Source: Zygnema cylindricum
Taxonomy: Eukaryota; Streptophyta; Zygnematophyceae; Zygnematales; Zygnemataceae
Assembly (NCBI GenBank): GCA_037447655.1
Contig: JBBHKE010001236.1
Span: 197,303 to 261,302 of the forward strand
Direction: 5' to 3'
Length of the DNA: 64,000 nucleotides
Shown here: one piece after another, positions 1 through 9,733 of the stretch
How positions within the stretch are numbered: position 1 is the stretch's first letter
Layout of the letters: each line of letters begins with the position of its first letter
Notes under the pieces: model-generated
What the model saw: only the letters and a program-made list of their open reading frames with translations
Databases searched by the model: none
What the model was told of the DNA's origin: nothing
Position numbers and translations under genes: made by a program

Positions 1-878
1 GTCTGAAATAAAAGATTGACTAGAAAATAAGGAGAGTGTAGAAATTAATGGTCTATTAAAGTATTTTCTAGGTCTGAATAGAAATAAGAAAGAAGCCGAG
101 GCAGTCTACCTCTAACTTCTCTCTCCAACTCTCAAACTTGTCGCATTCACTGAGAAATTGGAGAGGGAGCTAGAGCCATGGCTACCTAGGCTATCCAGAG
201 GTTTACGGGAAATATATATTAGTTAGGGGTTTATTTAGTAAAAGGTATGTGCCGGCCACAGGATTTGATCCTGGTACCTACCAGCCGGCAGACTGCCGGT
301 AGCCGGTAGCCTTAGCCGTTAAGTCTAGCATCAGTGTTAATTATTATATGGTTTGATAATTAATTAAACAATTATAAGTAGGATAGTTTATTTAACTGAA
401 ATAGTTTTACGGGAGACATAGATCCAGTAATATAAAAATACAAATCACAGTACGGATAACAAAACTGTTGATATTTGAGTATTTTATAGGTCTGTATTAG
501 GATAGAAAAAGAGCTGAGGCGGTCTGCCTCTAACTCCCCTTTCCAAGCCCCCATACTTGTCGTAGTCACTGAAGGCTGGATAGGGAGCTAGAGCCATGGC
601 TGCCTAGGCTCTCTAGAGAAGACAGGGGGTAAATTATGTAGTCTTACCAAAAGTTAGTTGACGGACCCAGGAATTGATCCTGGTACCTACCGTCCATCAT
701 TCCGCGTTAGCCGTTAGCTCTAGCCGTTATGTCTAGAACAGATATTACGATATATAGGGTTTGACAAATATATAAATCGCTATATGCAGATTAATCCGTT
801 TAACGGCTAATAGATACTTAGTACATAGATACAGTTTAGTTTAGTACGAAGTACGGAATGGGGGTTGAACGGATACCA

Positions 879-971
879 CGCATTTGTTTCGATAGCGAAA
901 CAAATACCGCGCATTTGTTTCGACAGCGAAACAAATACCGCGCATTTGTTTCGATAGCGAAACAAATACCG
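879..971 (+). repeat. Three tandem 31-bp hairpin repeats in U3 of element A
   Basis: Units 879-909, 910-940 and 941-971 each read CGCATTTGTTTCG, ATAG or ACAG, CGAAACAAATACCG. The arms TTTGTTTCG/CGAAACAAA are exact inverted repeats. The solo LTR at 42628 has a single copy. The position upstream of the TATA box suggests an enhancer-like or protein-binding array, which is inference. Confidence 0.8.
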
Positions 972-1330
972 CGCGTCGAATTTCAGCGGCTACGATTATA
1001 GCCGGTCTTGATCGGACGGCCACGATAGGCGCCGCGATCACGGAAAAGGCATTTTTGGCGTTTTACGGTCTTTGTCACGTCATGTGACACGTGGCGTGAT
1101 AACATTGGACTACGGGAATTCCGGAGATTACAGGAACTAATCCTGATTTGACACGTGTCGACATTTTGGCCATGTCGTACAATGGCCGTACAGAAAGTAC
1201 ACCGGCACCTGTACTTTTCTGTACGACACAGTAATTTGATTGGTGCCGTACTTCAGTAGATAGAGTTTTAGAGAGGGAATAGGACTTAGAAAATTTTGGG
1301 TAGGCAGCTGCCTCTCCCAGAGAGCACCCT

Positions 1331-1338
1331 GTATAAAT
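1331..1338 (+). promoter_or_regulatory. TATA-like box in LTR of element A
   Basis: GTATAAAT lies about 370 bp before the LTR end. The same motif is at the equivalent place in the 3' LTR (4460-4467) and, as GTATAAAC, in element B (7873-7880). This is a plausible Pol II promoter for the element RNA. No start site can be read from the sequence. Confidence 0.5.
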
Positions 1339-1687
1339 GGCAAACTTTGGCCAGCCATAACTATAAATTTACTTGACCATTTTCAGTGATTCTTTTTGCT
1401 GCGCACTCAGGGGAGTCTAGGCTACACAGGGGTGTAGTCGGTCAGAGTTTTTGTCTGCCAGGGTGGCTGTATTTCTAAGGGAAAGTCAAAGTGGGTGAAT
1501 GTGTCCAAATCTCATATTCTAACTTTGCATTCTGTGGTGGAACTGAGCACACAGAAAGTGTTATTTCACAGGGGTGAATCTATATTGGGGTTCTGACTGT
1601 CAAGGGGTCAGTCACTTGGGTTTATATTAACTTGGAGTCGGCACTATCTAGATTAGCTTCTTTTGGATCTGCATACTCTGAGGGCCA

Positions 1688-3481
1688 ATGGAGGTCTCAG
1701 AGTTTCAGGTTATGGGCCCACCATCTAGGGTGCCTATGTTTGATGGAACAGGCTTCACGTATTGGGCGTTTACAATGGATGGATTGCTTTTCGAGAAGCA
1801 CTTATGGGGAATTGTTGCGGGACAAGTGAGATGTCCGCCACCTAGCTTTGGAGGAGCTTACTACGGAGAATCATTTGAGACTGTCCAGAATATCACCCGG
1901 AGTTCAGATGCAACGGAAGGTGAAGGGAAAAACCTTTCCGTGGATGGGGAAATAGGGGAGAAGGAAAAAGGGACACCTATGGTGAGGGGAGCTAGGCTCT
2001 CAGCTATGGTACCACATGTAGGGATTAAAACTGAAGAAAATGACAGGAAAATATGGGAATACAAAAACACTGTAGCAAAACATCTCATACTTAGATATGT
2101 GTCTAAGTCGATAGCTATCACTCTTTTAAGTCTAACCAAGTCTTCGGAGATATGGGAAGCACTAACTCAGATTTATAAGAGTGAGACTATTCAGAGGCAG
2201 CAATTAGTAAAACAAGAAATAGATGCCTACGTTTATAAAGGCGGTAGCATGATAGAGTTTTGTAATGATATTGCTGCGTTATATGTTGAGCTTACTAGTG
2301 CGGGATATGTAGAATCTGAGGAGAGTAAGATTAATACACTAATTATGAAACTCCCAGATGAGTACGAAAACATAATTTGTCGTATGCAGGCAATGGATGG
2401 CTCCTCATGGACTTGGAGCTTTACCATGGGGATAATTCTTGTGAGGGAAAGCACTTTGAAGCTTCGTAGGGGAAAGGACAGGGTCAATGCATTTTCAGCT
2501 GGTGGTGATTGGCGGAATCGTGATGAGAGGAACGGCGGTGACGAGCGGAAGCGTGATGAGAAGAACGGTGGTGACGAGCGGAAGCGTGATGAGAGAAAGA
2601 AAGACAAAGGTAAACCTTATCGGAACTTTGGTGGAAAGAGAGGGAGAGGAAAAGGCACGGGAGCTTTGAAAAAAGGGGTTTGCTTCTTTTGTAGGGAACC
2701 GGGTCATTATATGGAGGAATGCCCTTGTTTGGAAAAACTTAGAAGTTGGAATGTGGATGAGGAGGACGAAGAGGAAGAGGAGAAAGAGGATGAAGAAAAA
2801 TTGGAGCTTCTTCACATCGGTAGAATGGGGAAGAGAGAAAAGTACACAGAAATAGGACGAAGGCAACAGTGTGCTTTTGGAGGTATGAGGGAAGTAAAGA
2901 GAGAGGAGATACTTGAAGAAGTTCAAAATATTGAGGATAGTTTCATAAATATTTTGGAAACAGAAAACTGGTCGGAAAGGGAGACTTCAACGGATTCCGA
3001 GGAAAGGGGAGAATTAATTCTAGAGGGGGTTTTAAAAGATAGGGGAGAAGAGAAATATTTATTGGGAATTAAAATAGAAAGTGATAGTGGAAAGAATTCC
3101 ATGGGAGACAGTGAGGGAAGTTCAGAAAATGGGGTAATTATCATGGATAAAAATATGATTACGGAAGATGTAGATCTTATGAGGAACTTAGTGGGGACTA
3201 GTGGTTTTTGGGAATATTTGGAGGTGGATGGATTTCACATCACTACTTGGTGTGATGTCTCTTGTGAAGATGTGCCTGTAAAAGGGTTATCATCCGGGTA
3301 TGTGTTGAAAGTTGGGGATGGGGCTGGTTGTTTGAATTTCAAGAGGGAAAGTGGATTTAGTGTGGATGGAAAAGGGAAGAGGTGGATAAAATCTTTGCTC
3401 GGGTTTAAGAAAAATGGGATGTTAAATAAAATATGTGATACAATTATCATTTCAGTTCATTTTATCCACTGTGTTAAATAA
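1688..3481 (+). CDS. Gag polyprotein fused to RNase H remnant (TR-GAG ORF)
   Basis: Uninterrupted 597-aa ORF. The N-terminus has the Copia Gag signature (FDGTGFTYWAF, then LWGIVAG). Residues about 115-260 match the Gag helical core seen in elements B, C and D (KINTLIMKLPDEYENI). A basic KRDE-type repeat follows at about residues 270-325. A CCHC zinc knuckle CFFCREPGHYMEEC lies at about 332, then a long Glu-rich acidic stretch. The C-terminus (from about 485) is a degenerate copy of the Copia RNase H region of element B (TTWCDVSCEDVPV against TWSDASYGDAPM). Protease, integrase and RT are absent. An alternative start is ATG 1712. Because 1688 is in the LTR and both ATGs are in frame, the real start is open; paralogs also keep an upstream LTR ATG. 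Confidence 0.85.
   Translation: MEVSEFQVMGPPSRVPMFDGTGFTYWAFTMDGLLFEKHLWGIVAGQVRCPPPSFGGAYYGESFETVQNITRSSDATEGEGKNLSVDGEIGEKEKGTPMVRGARLSAMVPHVGIKTEENDRKIWEYKNTVAKHLILRYVSKSIAITLLSLTKSSEIWEALTQIYKSETIQRQQLVKQEIDAYVYKGGSMIEFCNDIAALYVELTSAGYVESEESKINTLIMKLPDEYENIICRMQAMDGSSWTWSFTMGIILVRESTLKLRRGKDRVNAFSAGGDWRNRDERNGGDERKRDEKNGGDERKRDERKKDKGKPYRNFGGKRGRGKGTGALKKGVCFFCREPGHYMEECPCLEKLRSWNVDEEDEEEEEKEDEEKLELLHIGRMGKREKYTEIGRRQQCAFGGMREVKREEILEEVQNIEDSFINILETENWSERETSTDSEERGELILEGVLKDRGEEKYLLGIKIESDSGKNSMGDSEGSSENGVIIMDKNMITEDVDLMRNLVGTSGFWEYLEVDGFHITTWCDVSCEDVPVKGLSSGYVLKVGDGAGCLNFKRESGFSVDGKGKRWIKSLLGFKKNGMLNKICDTIIISVHFIHCVK
1708..1723 (+). promoter_or_regulatory. Primer binding site, half-tRNA (initiator Met) type, element A
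   Basis: GGTTATGGGCCCACCA follows the terminal CA of the 5' LTR directly. It is complementary to the anticodon stem-loop region of plant initiator tRNA-Met (CCCAUAACC contains the CAU anticodon), not to the tRNA 3' end. Drosophila copia is the classic case of such half-tRNA priming. The ATG inside the site (1712) is in frame with gag. Confidence 0.75.
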
Positions 3482-3594
3482 TTAAGTTTTATGAAAGGAA
3501 AAGGAAAAAGGAAAAAGAAAAGAAAAAGGGGAGGGGGTGTTTGTTTACTTGTTTGTGGAAGTTAAAAGAAAAATAGACTAGAAAATAAGGGGAG

Positions 3595-4836
3595 TGTTGA
3601 TATTTGAGAATTTTATAGGTCTGTATTAGGATAGAAAAAGAGCTGAGGCGGTCTGCCTCTAACTCCCCTTTCCAAGCCCCCATACTTGTCGTAGTCACTG
3701 AAGGCTGGATAGGGAGCTAGAGCCATGGCTGCCTAGGCTCTCTAGAGAAGACAGGGGGTAAATTATGTAGTCTTACCAAAAGTTAGTTGACGGACCCAGG
3801 AATTGATCCTGGTACCTACCGTCCATCATTCCGCGTTAGCCGTTAGCTCTAGCCGTTATGTCTAGAACAGATATTACGATATATAGGGTTTGACAAATAT
3901 ATAAATCGTTATATGCAGATTAATCCGTTTAACGGCTAATAGATACTTAGTACATAGATACAGTTTAGTTTAGTACGAAGTACGAAATGGGGGCAGAACG
4001 GATACCACGCATTTGTTTCGATAGCGAAACAAATACCGCGCATTTGTTTCGACAGCGAAACAAATACCGCGCATTTGTTTCGATAGCGAAACAAATACCG
4101 CGCGTCGAATTTCAGCGGCTACGATTATAGCCGGTCTTGATCGGACGGCCACGATAGGCGCCGCGATCACGGAAAAGGCATTTTTGGCGTTTTACGGTCT
4201 TTGTCACGTCATGTGACACGTGGCGTGATAACATTGGACTACGGGAATTCCGGAGATTACAGGAACTAATCCTGATTTGACACGTGTCGACATTTTGGCC
4301 ATGTCGTACAATGGCCGTACAGAAAGTACACCGGCACCTGTACTTTTCTGTACGACACAGTAATTTGATTGGTGCCGTACTTCAGTAGATAGAGTTTTAG
4401 AGAGGGAATAGGACTTAGAAAATTTTGGGTAGGCAGCTGCCTCTCCCAGAGAGCACCCTGTATAAATGGCAAACTTTGGCCAGCCATAACTATAAATTTA
4501 CTTGACCATTTTCAGTGATTCTTTTTGCTGCGGACTCAGGGGAGTCTAGGCTACACAGGGGTGTAGTCGGTCAGAGTTTTTGTCTGCCAGGGTGGCTGTA
4601 TTTCTAAGGGAAAGTCAAAGTGGGTGAATGTGTCCAAATCTCATATTCTAACTTTGCATTCTGTGGTGGAACTGAGCACACAGAAAGTGTTATTTCACAG
4701 GGGTGAATCTATATTGGGGTTCTGACTGTCAAGGGGTCAGTCACTTGGGTTTATATTAACTTGGAGTCGGCACTATCTAGATTAGCTTCTTTTGGATCTG
4801 CATACTCTGAGGGCCAATGGAGGTCTCAGAGTTTCA
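3595..4836 (+). repeat. 3' LTR of Copia element A
   Basis: Same length as the 5' LTR, with a few differences by eye (for example GAGTATTTT against GAGAATTTT near the start, and ATAAATCGCT against ATAAATCGTT). It ends GTTTCA at 4836, followed by the target duplication AAAAC at 4837-4841. The triple 31-bp hairpin repeat is repeated here at about 4008-4100. Confidence 0.92.
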
Positions 4837-5467
4837 AAAACAAATACTGTGCATTTATTTATTTACCGGAACGAATACCGCGCAAGTATTTATTACGGCT
4901 ACGATTAAATGTGAATTTAATCGGACGACCGAAATTAAACATTGAGATCGCGGAAGAGAATTTCGACGGTTTTTTATCATAGCCACATCGGATGACACGT
5001 GGCGGAATGACATTGGATCGCGGCATCTCTGGGATTAAGGGAGCGAATACGGATATACCACGTGTCGAAATTTAGGCCATGTCGTACAATGTTCGTACAG
5101 AAAGTACACCGGCAGCTATACTTTTGTGTACAGAACAGCAATCTGATTGGCTTCGTACATCAGTAGATAGAGTCTGTGAGAGAGATAGGACTTAGAAAAA
5201 TTAGAAGATAGGACCCTCTCTCCCAGAGAGCTTCTATACAAAAGGTCGACTTTGACCCTCCATAACTTTCTGCTCAGGGGAGCAAATTCAGAGATTCTTT
5301 TTGCTATTCACTCAGGGGAGTCTTGCCTTCAGAGGGGTGAAGGTGGTCAGATTTTTTGTCTGCCAGGGTGGCAATTATTTTTGCTTAAACACAAAGGGGT
5401 CAAGATTATCTTAGAGGTTTCTTGGAAGCTGTCCACTCTGAGGACTTATGGAGGTCTCAGAGTTTCA

Positions 5468-6054
5468 CGCATGTATTTATAACGGCTATGATTAAATGTG
5501 AATTTAATCAGACGGCCGGAATTAACGCCGAGATCGCGGAAGAGGATTTCGGCGGTTTGTGGTCATCGCCACATCGGATGACACGTGGCGGAATGACATT
5601 GGATCGCAACATCTCCGAGGATTAAGGGAGCAAATCCGGACATACCACGTGTCGACATTTAGGCCATGTCGTACAATGTTCGTACAGAAAGTACACCGGT
5701 AGCTATACTTTTGTGTACAGAACTGCAATCTGATTGGCTTCGTACATCAATAGATAGAGTCTGTGAGAGAGATAGGACTTAGAAAAATTAGAAGATAGGA
5801 CCCTCTCTCCCAGAGAGCTTCTGTACAAAAGGTCAACTTTGACCCTCCATAACTTACTGCTCAGGGGAGCAAATTCAGAGATTCTTTTTGCTATCGACTG
5901 AAGGGAGTCTTGCCTTCACAGGGGTGTACTTGGTCAGAGTTATTGTCTGCCAGGGTGGCAGTTATTTTTGCTGAAACACAAAGGGGTCAAGGTTATCTTA
6001 GAGGCTTCTTGGAACCTGTCCACTCTGAGGACTTATGGAGGTCTCAGAGTTTCA
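5468..6054 (+). repeat. 587-bp tandem duplicate of the right half of the E LTR
   Basis: 4881-5467 and 5468-6054 are both 587 bp and align throughout, each starting CGCA(A/T)GTATTTAT and ending with TTATGGAGGTCTCAGAGTTTCA-type LTR termini. So the LTR of E is followed directly by a second copy of its right half. The junction to C sequence is at 6054/6055. Moderate divergence between the copies suggests an old duplication or recombination between two LTRs. Confidence 0.8.
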
Positions 6055-7099
6055 CAACCGAGGGTACTTTTGCAGGTCCCCATATATCTGTGTGGACCAG
6101 ATCTAGTACTTTCTCACCTCTATATGTGGCGGCTTTGAGAAAAGGAAGTCTGTGAGCCTTACCGTGATCACATCTATACAATCATCCATCATTTCATTAT
6201 CCCCAAACTGAATGCCTTCTACTACCCCAAGCTTTTTCATTTCCCTCAACCTATCAAAATGCACATGCCCCTATTGTTTATGCCAAATCATCAACTTAAA
6301 AACACCAACATAGAAAGCATTCTTCTTTTAATTACTCAGATTAAGCCTAAACATTCCTTGGCTACCCTTATCTGCCGTGAAGTAAACTTCATCCCGATAC
6401 TTAGCTGTAAAGACTCCCTTTCTAGTGAAGGTATCAAACTCTTTGTCATCTAACACATACGTAGAGACAAGATTTTTGCTCAGCTGAGGAATAGAGAGTA
6501 CATCTGAGAATGTGAGTATAGAAGTCTTTCCCTCCACTAAGACTTTCAAATCTACTGACCCCACTAGATCTGTAGTAACCACACTCCCATCCCCATACTC
6601 TATCTCTACAGTAGGGATCTTTCTTAGCTTAGTGAAAAGTTGCTTATCATGACACATATGTATGGATGCACTTGAGTCGATGATCCATCTTTCTTGTGGA
6701 GCTTCTCGAATTGCTTCAAGGGCACACTTCTGTCTCCGAGGGATCTCGTTCTCCTCCAAACTCTCGTCAAAAAGAAGCTCCCCATTCTCCTCAGAGGACT
6801 CGTCTTCGGTTTCTCCTATCACCTTCGTGACCACAAGTGCTTTTTTCTTCCCTCCGGAAGAACCCCCTCCACAGTTCTCTTGGAGCCTCAGTTTTTACAG
6901 CTTGACACAATCCGCGATAAATTGTCCTGGTTTTTTGCAAAAATGACAAAGGCCTTTTGGGGGCCTCTGTCTTCTAGACTGATCTCTTTCCCTTTTGTAC
7001 GGTTTCTTCGGATCCTTCCCCCATCGGTTCCCTCCTGCAACTAGAGTTTGAATGCTCTTTCCTCCTCTCCTAATCTCCATGGTGTTTTCATGCACAAGT
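6055..7099 (-). pseudogene. Copia element C, left internal fragment: integrase N-end, protease, zinc knuckle
   Basis: Minus-strand Copia pol/gag remnant. Going down in coordinates from 7099: Gag end with zinc knuckle CHFCKKPGQFIADC (about 6905-6950), a linker, a protease-like domain (WIIDSSASIHMC, about 6645-6680; the motif is D-S-S where D-S/T-G is usual), then the GAG-pre-integrase segment, ending in the integrase start (VHTDIWGP equivalent) at 6055. The longest open piece is 6328-6834 (168 aa). The sequence is interrupted at 7099 by element B and resumes at 13454. It stops abruptly at 6055 against the LTR of E. Confidence 0.85.
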
Positions 7100-8095
7100 T
7101 GTTGAAATCACTAGATTTAGGGGAGGTATTTTCTAGGTCTTAATTAAAATAAGAAGAAAAGAAAAGCACAGGCAGCTTGCCTCCACCTTCTCTCTCTGAC
7201 CCCCATACTTGTTGTAGTCACTGAAAGAGAGAGAGGGTGGTGGAGCCATGGCTACCTTAGCTCCATAGGCAGGGCTTAAGAGTGACCTAAGTCACTCTCA
7301 ACCAAAAAGGTTGAGTCCGGCAGGACTCTAACCTCCGAGTGATAGGGCAAGGCATAGCCGTCAACCCTTACCAGTCTGTCGTAGTAGTCCGTTAGGATAC
7401 ATAGGGTTCGATAGCTATTTAATTAATAGATAGACGACTAATCCGATTAACGGAATTACAAATACGATACATAAAAACCAGTTGGGAAATTAAATACGCA
7501 TGAAACAAATGTACCAGACATTTGTTTTGAACGACAGGGAATTAAAGCTGACTTAGATCCGACGGCTCACATCATCGCCGAGATCATGGAATGACCGCTT
7601 TGGCGGTTTGTGGATGTAACATAACCTGGCGACACGTTGCAATATGACATTGGGAAGCCGGAATCCCGGGGAGCGTGAGGACAAGTCCGGAGGAGACAGG
7701 CGTCCACTCCATGGCCTTGTCGTACACAGGCGGTACAGAAAGTACATCGGCCATGGTACTTTTCTGTACTATACAGTCTTCTGATTAGTCCCGTACTTCA
7801 GTAGATAGGGGTTGTGAGAGGGTTTGGGACTTAGTGGATTGAGGAGGTAGCCGCCTCTCTCCCAACAAGCTTGTATAAACATTGGCATCTTTGCCGCTTG
7901 ATAATTAATCGCCTGGAACGGCGTTTTCAGTGATTCTTTTTGCTGTGGACTCACCGGAGTCCAGACTGCACAGGGGTGCAGTCAACTTATCTATTTATCT
8001 GCTAGGGTAGCAGTTGCTCTCGTTGAAAGTGGGTTAGTCAAAAACTACCTAGAGGCTTCCTCATTCTTGGTCCAAATGAAGGACACAGAATTGCA
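7100..8095 (+). repeat. 5' LTR of Copia element B
   Basis: 996-bp LTR with TG...CA ends. The TATA-like box GTATAAAC is at 7873-7880. A tRNA T-arm-like segment lies on the opposite strand at about 7310-7380. ATG 8076 in the last 20 bases is in frame with gag. Confidence 0.9.
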
Positions 8096-9030
8096 GGTTA
8101 TGGGCCCACCCTCTAGGGTACCCATATTCAACGGATCTGGATTTATTTACTAGGAAGCTATGATGACAGTGGCATTATGTGAGAGTTGATACTGGGGTAT
8201 TGTTAGTGGAGAAGTGAAACGTCCATCTCAAGGAACCCCACCAGGGTTTAGAGGAGTGAGGTTTTCTGCAGCAGGATCTGCTCCAACGGAGGAGACAGAT
8301 GATGGGGACAGCAGTGTGTCTGAAAAAGGGAAAGGAAAAGAGACACCTCTCACTCCTATTGCCATGGCACCCGGAGGGGTGGCCGTGAATACCGAGGAAA
8401 ACGACATTCAGATGTGGGAGTACACCAACATGAATGCAAGGCACTTCATTTTGAGGCACCTCACCCAAGCGTTGGCAACTTCTCACCTTCAAATCTTCAA
8501 GGCTGAGGAGTTGTGGATGACCTTAGTGGAGATCTATAGAGCTGGCACCATTTAGAAGCTTCAGTTGGCTGAGCAAAGGCTGATCAGTTACACTTTCAAA
8601 GGAGGAAAGATGTTGGACTATTCCACCGATCTCTCTTGTCTATACATGGAGATGGAGAGTGCCGGATGGACAGGCACTATGAAGATGAAAGTTAACACTC
8701 TCATCATGAAGTTGCCGGAGGAGTATGAAAATATAGTGTACCGAGTGCAACAAATGGATGAAAGTGCTTGGAAGTGGAGCACCGTGGTTCGAATGATACT
8801 TGTAGAGGAAAACACTATTGAGATCCGAAGAGGAGGAAAGAGCGTGCAAGCTCTAGCTGCCAGAACTGACCGGTAGAGGAAGGATCCGAAGAAGCCGTAC
8901 CACAGCTTCAAAAGGGAAAAATATTAATCTAGAGAACCGAGGACTCCAAATGGCCTTTGTCATTTCTGCAAAAATCCGGGGCACTTAATAGCTGATTGCA
9001 TCAAGCTATCGGAGTTGAGGCTCCAAGAAA
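8076..9030 (+). pseudogene. Copia gag pseudogene (element B)
   Basis: The reading frame from ATG 8076 gives MGPPSRVPIF after the primer site. It is then cut by in-frame stops TAG 8151, TGA 8187, TAG 8553, TAG 8874 and TAA 8925. Open segments are 8214-8555 and 8565-8876, with the Gag core VNTLIMKLPEEYENIVY. A zinc knuckle CHFCKNPGHLIADC follows at about 8958-9000. In-window paralogs show the original codons at several stops: Trp at 8151 (A) and 8874 (C, D), Gln at 8553 (A, C) and 8925 (C). These stops are therefore G-to-A or C-to-T changes. Confidence 0.88.
8096..8110 (+). promoter_or_regulatory. Half-tRNA primer binding site, element B
   Basis: GGTTATGGGCCCACC directly after the LTR is complementary to the anticodon arm of plant initiator tRNA-Met, as in element A. 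It contains ATG 8100, in frame with gag and with the upstream LTR ATG 8076. Confidence 0.75.
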
Positions 9031-9157
9031 ATCGTGGAGGTGGTTCTTCCGGAGGGAAGAAGAAAGCACTTGTGGTCACACGAGTAAAAGGAGAGACCGA
9101 GGAGGACGAGTCCTCCAAGGAGGAGGATGGGGAGCTTCTTCTTGACGAGAATCTAGG

Positions 9158-9733
9158 ATGAAGGAGATCCCTCGAAAACAGAAGTGTGCTCTTAGAGCCA
9201 TTCGGGAAGCACCAGAGGAGGGATGGATCATCAACTCAGGTGCATCCATGCATATGTGTCATGACAGGCACCTCTTCACTAAGCTAAGAAAGATCCCTAC
9301 TGTGGAAATAGAGTATGGGGATGGGATAGTAGTTACCACAGATCTAGTGGGATCCGTAGATCTGAAAGTCTTAGTGGAGGGTAAGACCTCTATTCTCACC
9401 TTCTTAGATGTGCTCTACATTCCTCGGTTGAGTAAGAATCTTGTGTCTACTTCGGTATTAGATGACAAGGATTTTGATACCTTCACTAGAAAGGGAGTCT
9501 TTACAGCTAAGTATGGAGATGAAGTCTACTTCACAGCTGATAAAGGTAGCCAAGGAATGTTTAGGCTTAACCTAAGTAATGAAAAGAAGAGTGCTTACTA
9601 TGGTGGTGTTCCGAGCTTGATCATCTGGCATAAGCGTTTGGGACATGTGCATTTTGATAGACTGAGGGAAATGAAGAAGCAGGGTGTATTAGAGGGCATT
9701 CAGTTTGGGGATAATGAGATGATGGATGACTAA
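9158..9733 (+). pseudogene. Copia protease and GAG-pre-integrase region (element B)
   Basis: 191-aa open segment, shifted in frame relative to gag. The protease active-site region reads WIINSGASMHMC, so the catalytic Asp of the D-S-G triad is replaced by Asn and the enzyme would be dead. The flap/hydrophobic part (LSKNLVSTSVLDDKDF) and the GAG-pre-integrase motif (IIWHKRLGHVHFDRL, the His pair of the integrase zinc site) follow. It ends at a TAA (9731) just before the expected Cys pair (SGCAQGK). Confidence 0.88.

Larger units (their letters stand above)
466..1707 (+). repeat. 5' LTR of Copia element A
   Basis: LTR of 1242 bp bounded by TG...CA. It contains a TATA-like box GTATAAAT at 1331-1338. 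Upstream, at 879-971, are three 31-bp direct repeats, each holding a short hairpin (TTTGTTTCG, 4-nt loop, CGAAACAAA). About 200 bp into the LTR, at about 661-712, is an inverted tRNA T-arm-like segment. The last 20 bases of the LTR contain an ATG (1688) in frame with gag. Confidence 0.9.
466..4836 (+). mobile_element. Copia element A: young non-autonomous LTR retrotransposon (gag only)
   Basis: A complete 4371-bp LTR retrotransposon. Both LTRs are 1242 bp (466-1707 and 3595-4836), begin TGTTGATATTTG and end GTTTCA, and differ at only a handful of bases by eye. A perfect 5-bp target duplication AAAAC flanks the element. A purine tract (AATAAGGGGAG) lies just before the 3' LTR, and the primer site follows the 5' LTR. 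The internal part is only about 1.9 kb and holds one ORF, a gag fused to a degenerate RNase H remnant. Protease, integrase and reverse transcriptase are missing. It must have moved with enzymes from a relative. Gag-only LTR elements of this type are known as TR-GAG elements. Near-identical LTRs indicate recent insertion. Confidence 0.93.
1..5467 (+). mobile_element. Copia element E: 3' end with LTR split by element A
   Basis: This is the right end of a Copia-type element whose body lies left of the window. A purine tract (24-36) precedes an LTR starting TGTAGAAATT at 37. That LTR runs to 465, is interrupted by element A, and resumes at 4842 until the terminal TTTCA at 5467, giving about 1055 bp of LTR. 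The purine tract and LTR head match those of element B (12430-12470). The five bases AAAAC stand on both sides of A (461-465 and 4837-4841), which shows that A inserted into this LTR. E in turn abuts a truncated piece of element C on its right, so E probably inserted into C. Its left end is not visible. Confidence 0.8.

Noticed and set aside
879-971. CRISPR-like array from the three 31-bp repeats
   Set aside because: There are no spacers; the units are directly tandem and inside an LTR of a nuclear retrotransposon.
841-1041. 66-aa minus ORF repeated at 3970-4170
   Set aside because: It is LTR sequence, made of the 31-bp hairpin repeats; repeated only because the LTR is repeated.
2233-2607. 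Minus-strand ORFs of 92-143 aa across 1861-3144
   Set aside because: They are the reverse complement of the low-complexity, purine-rich gag ORF; Ser/Phe/Pro-rich shadows.
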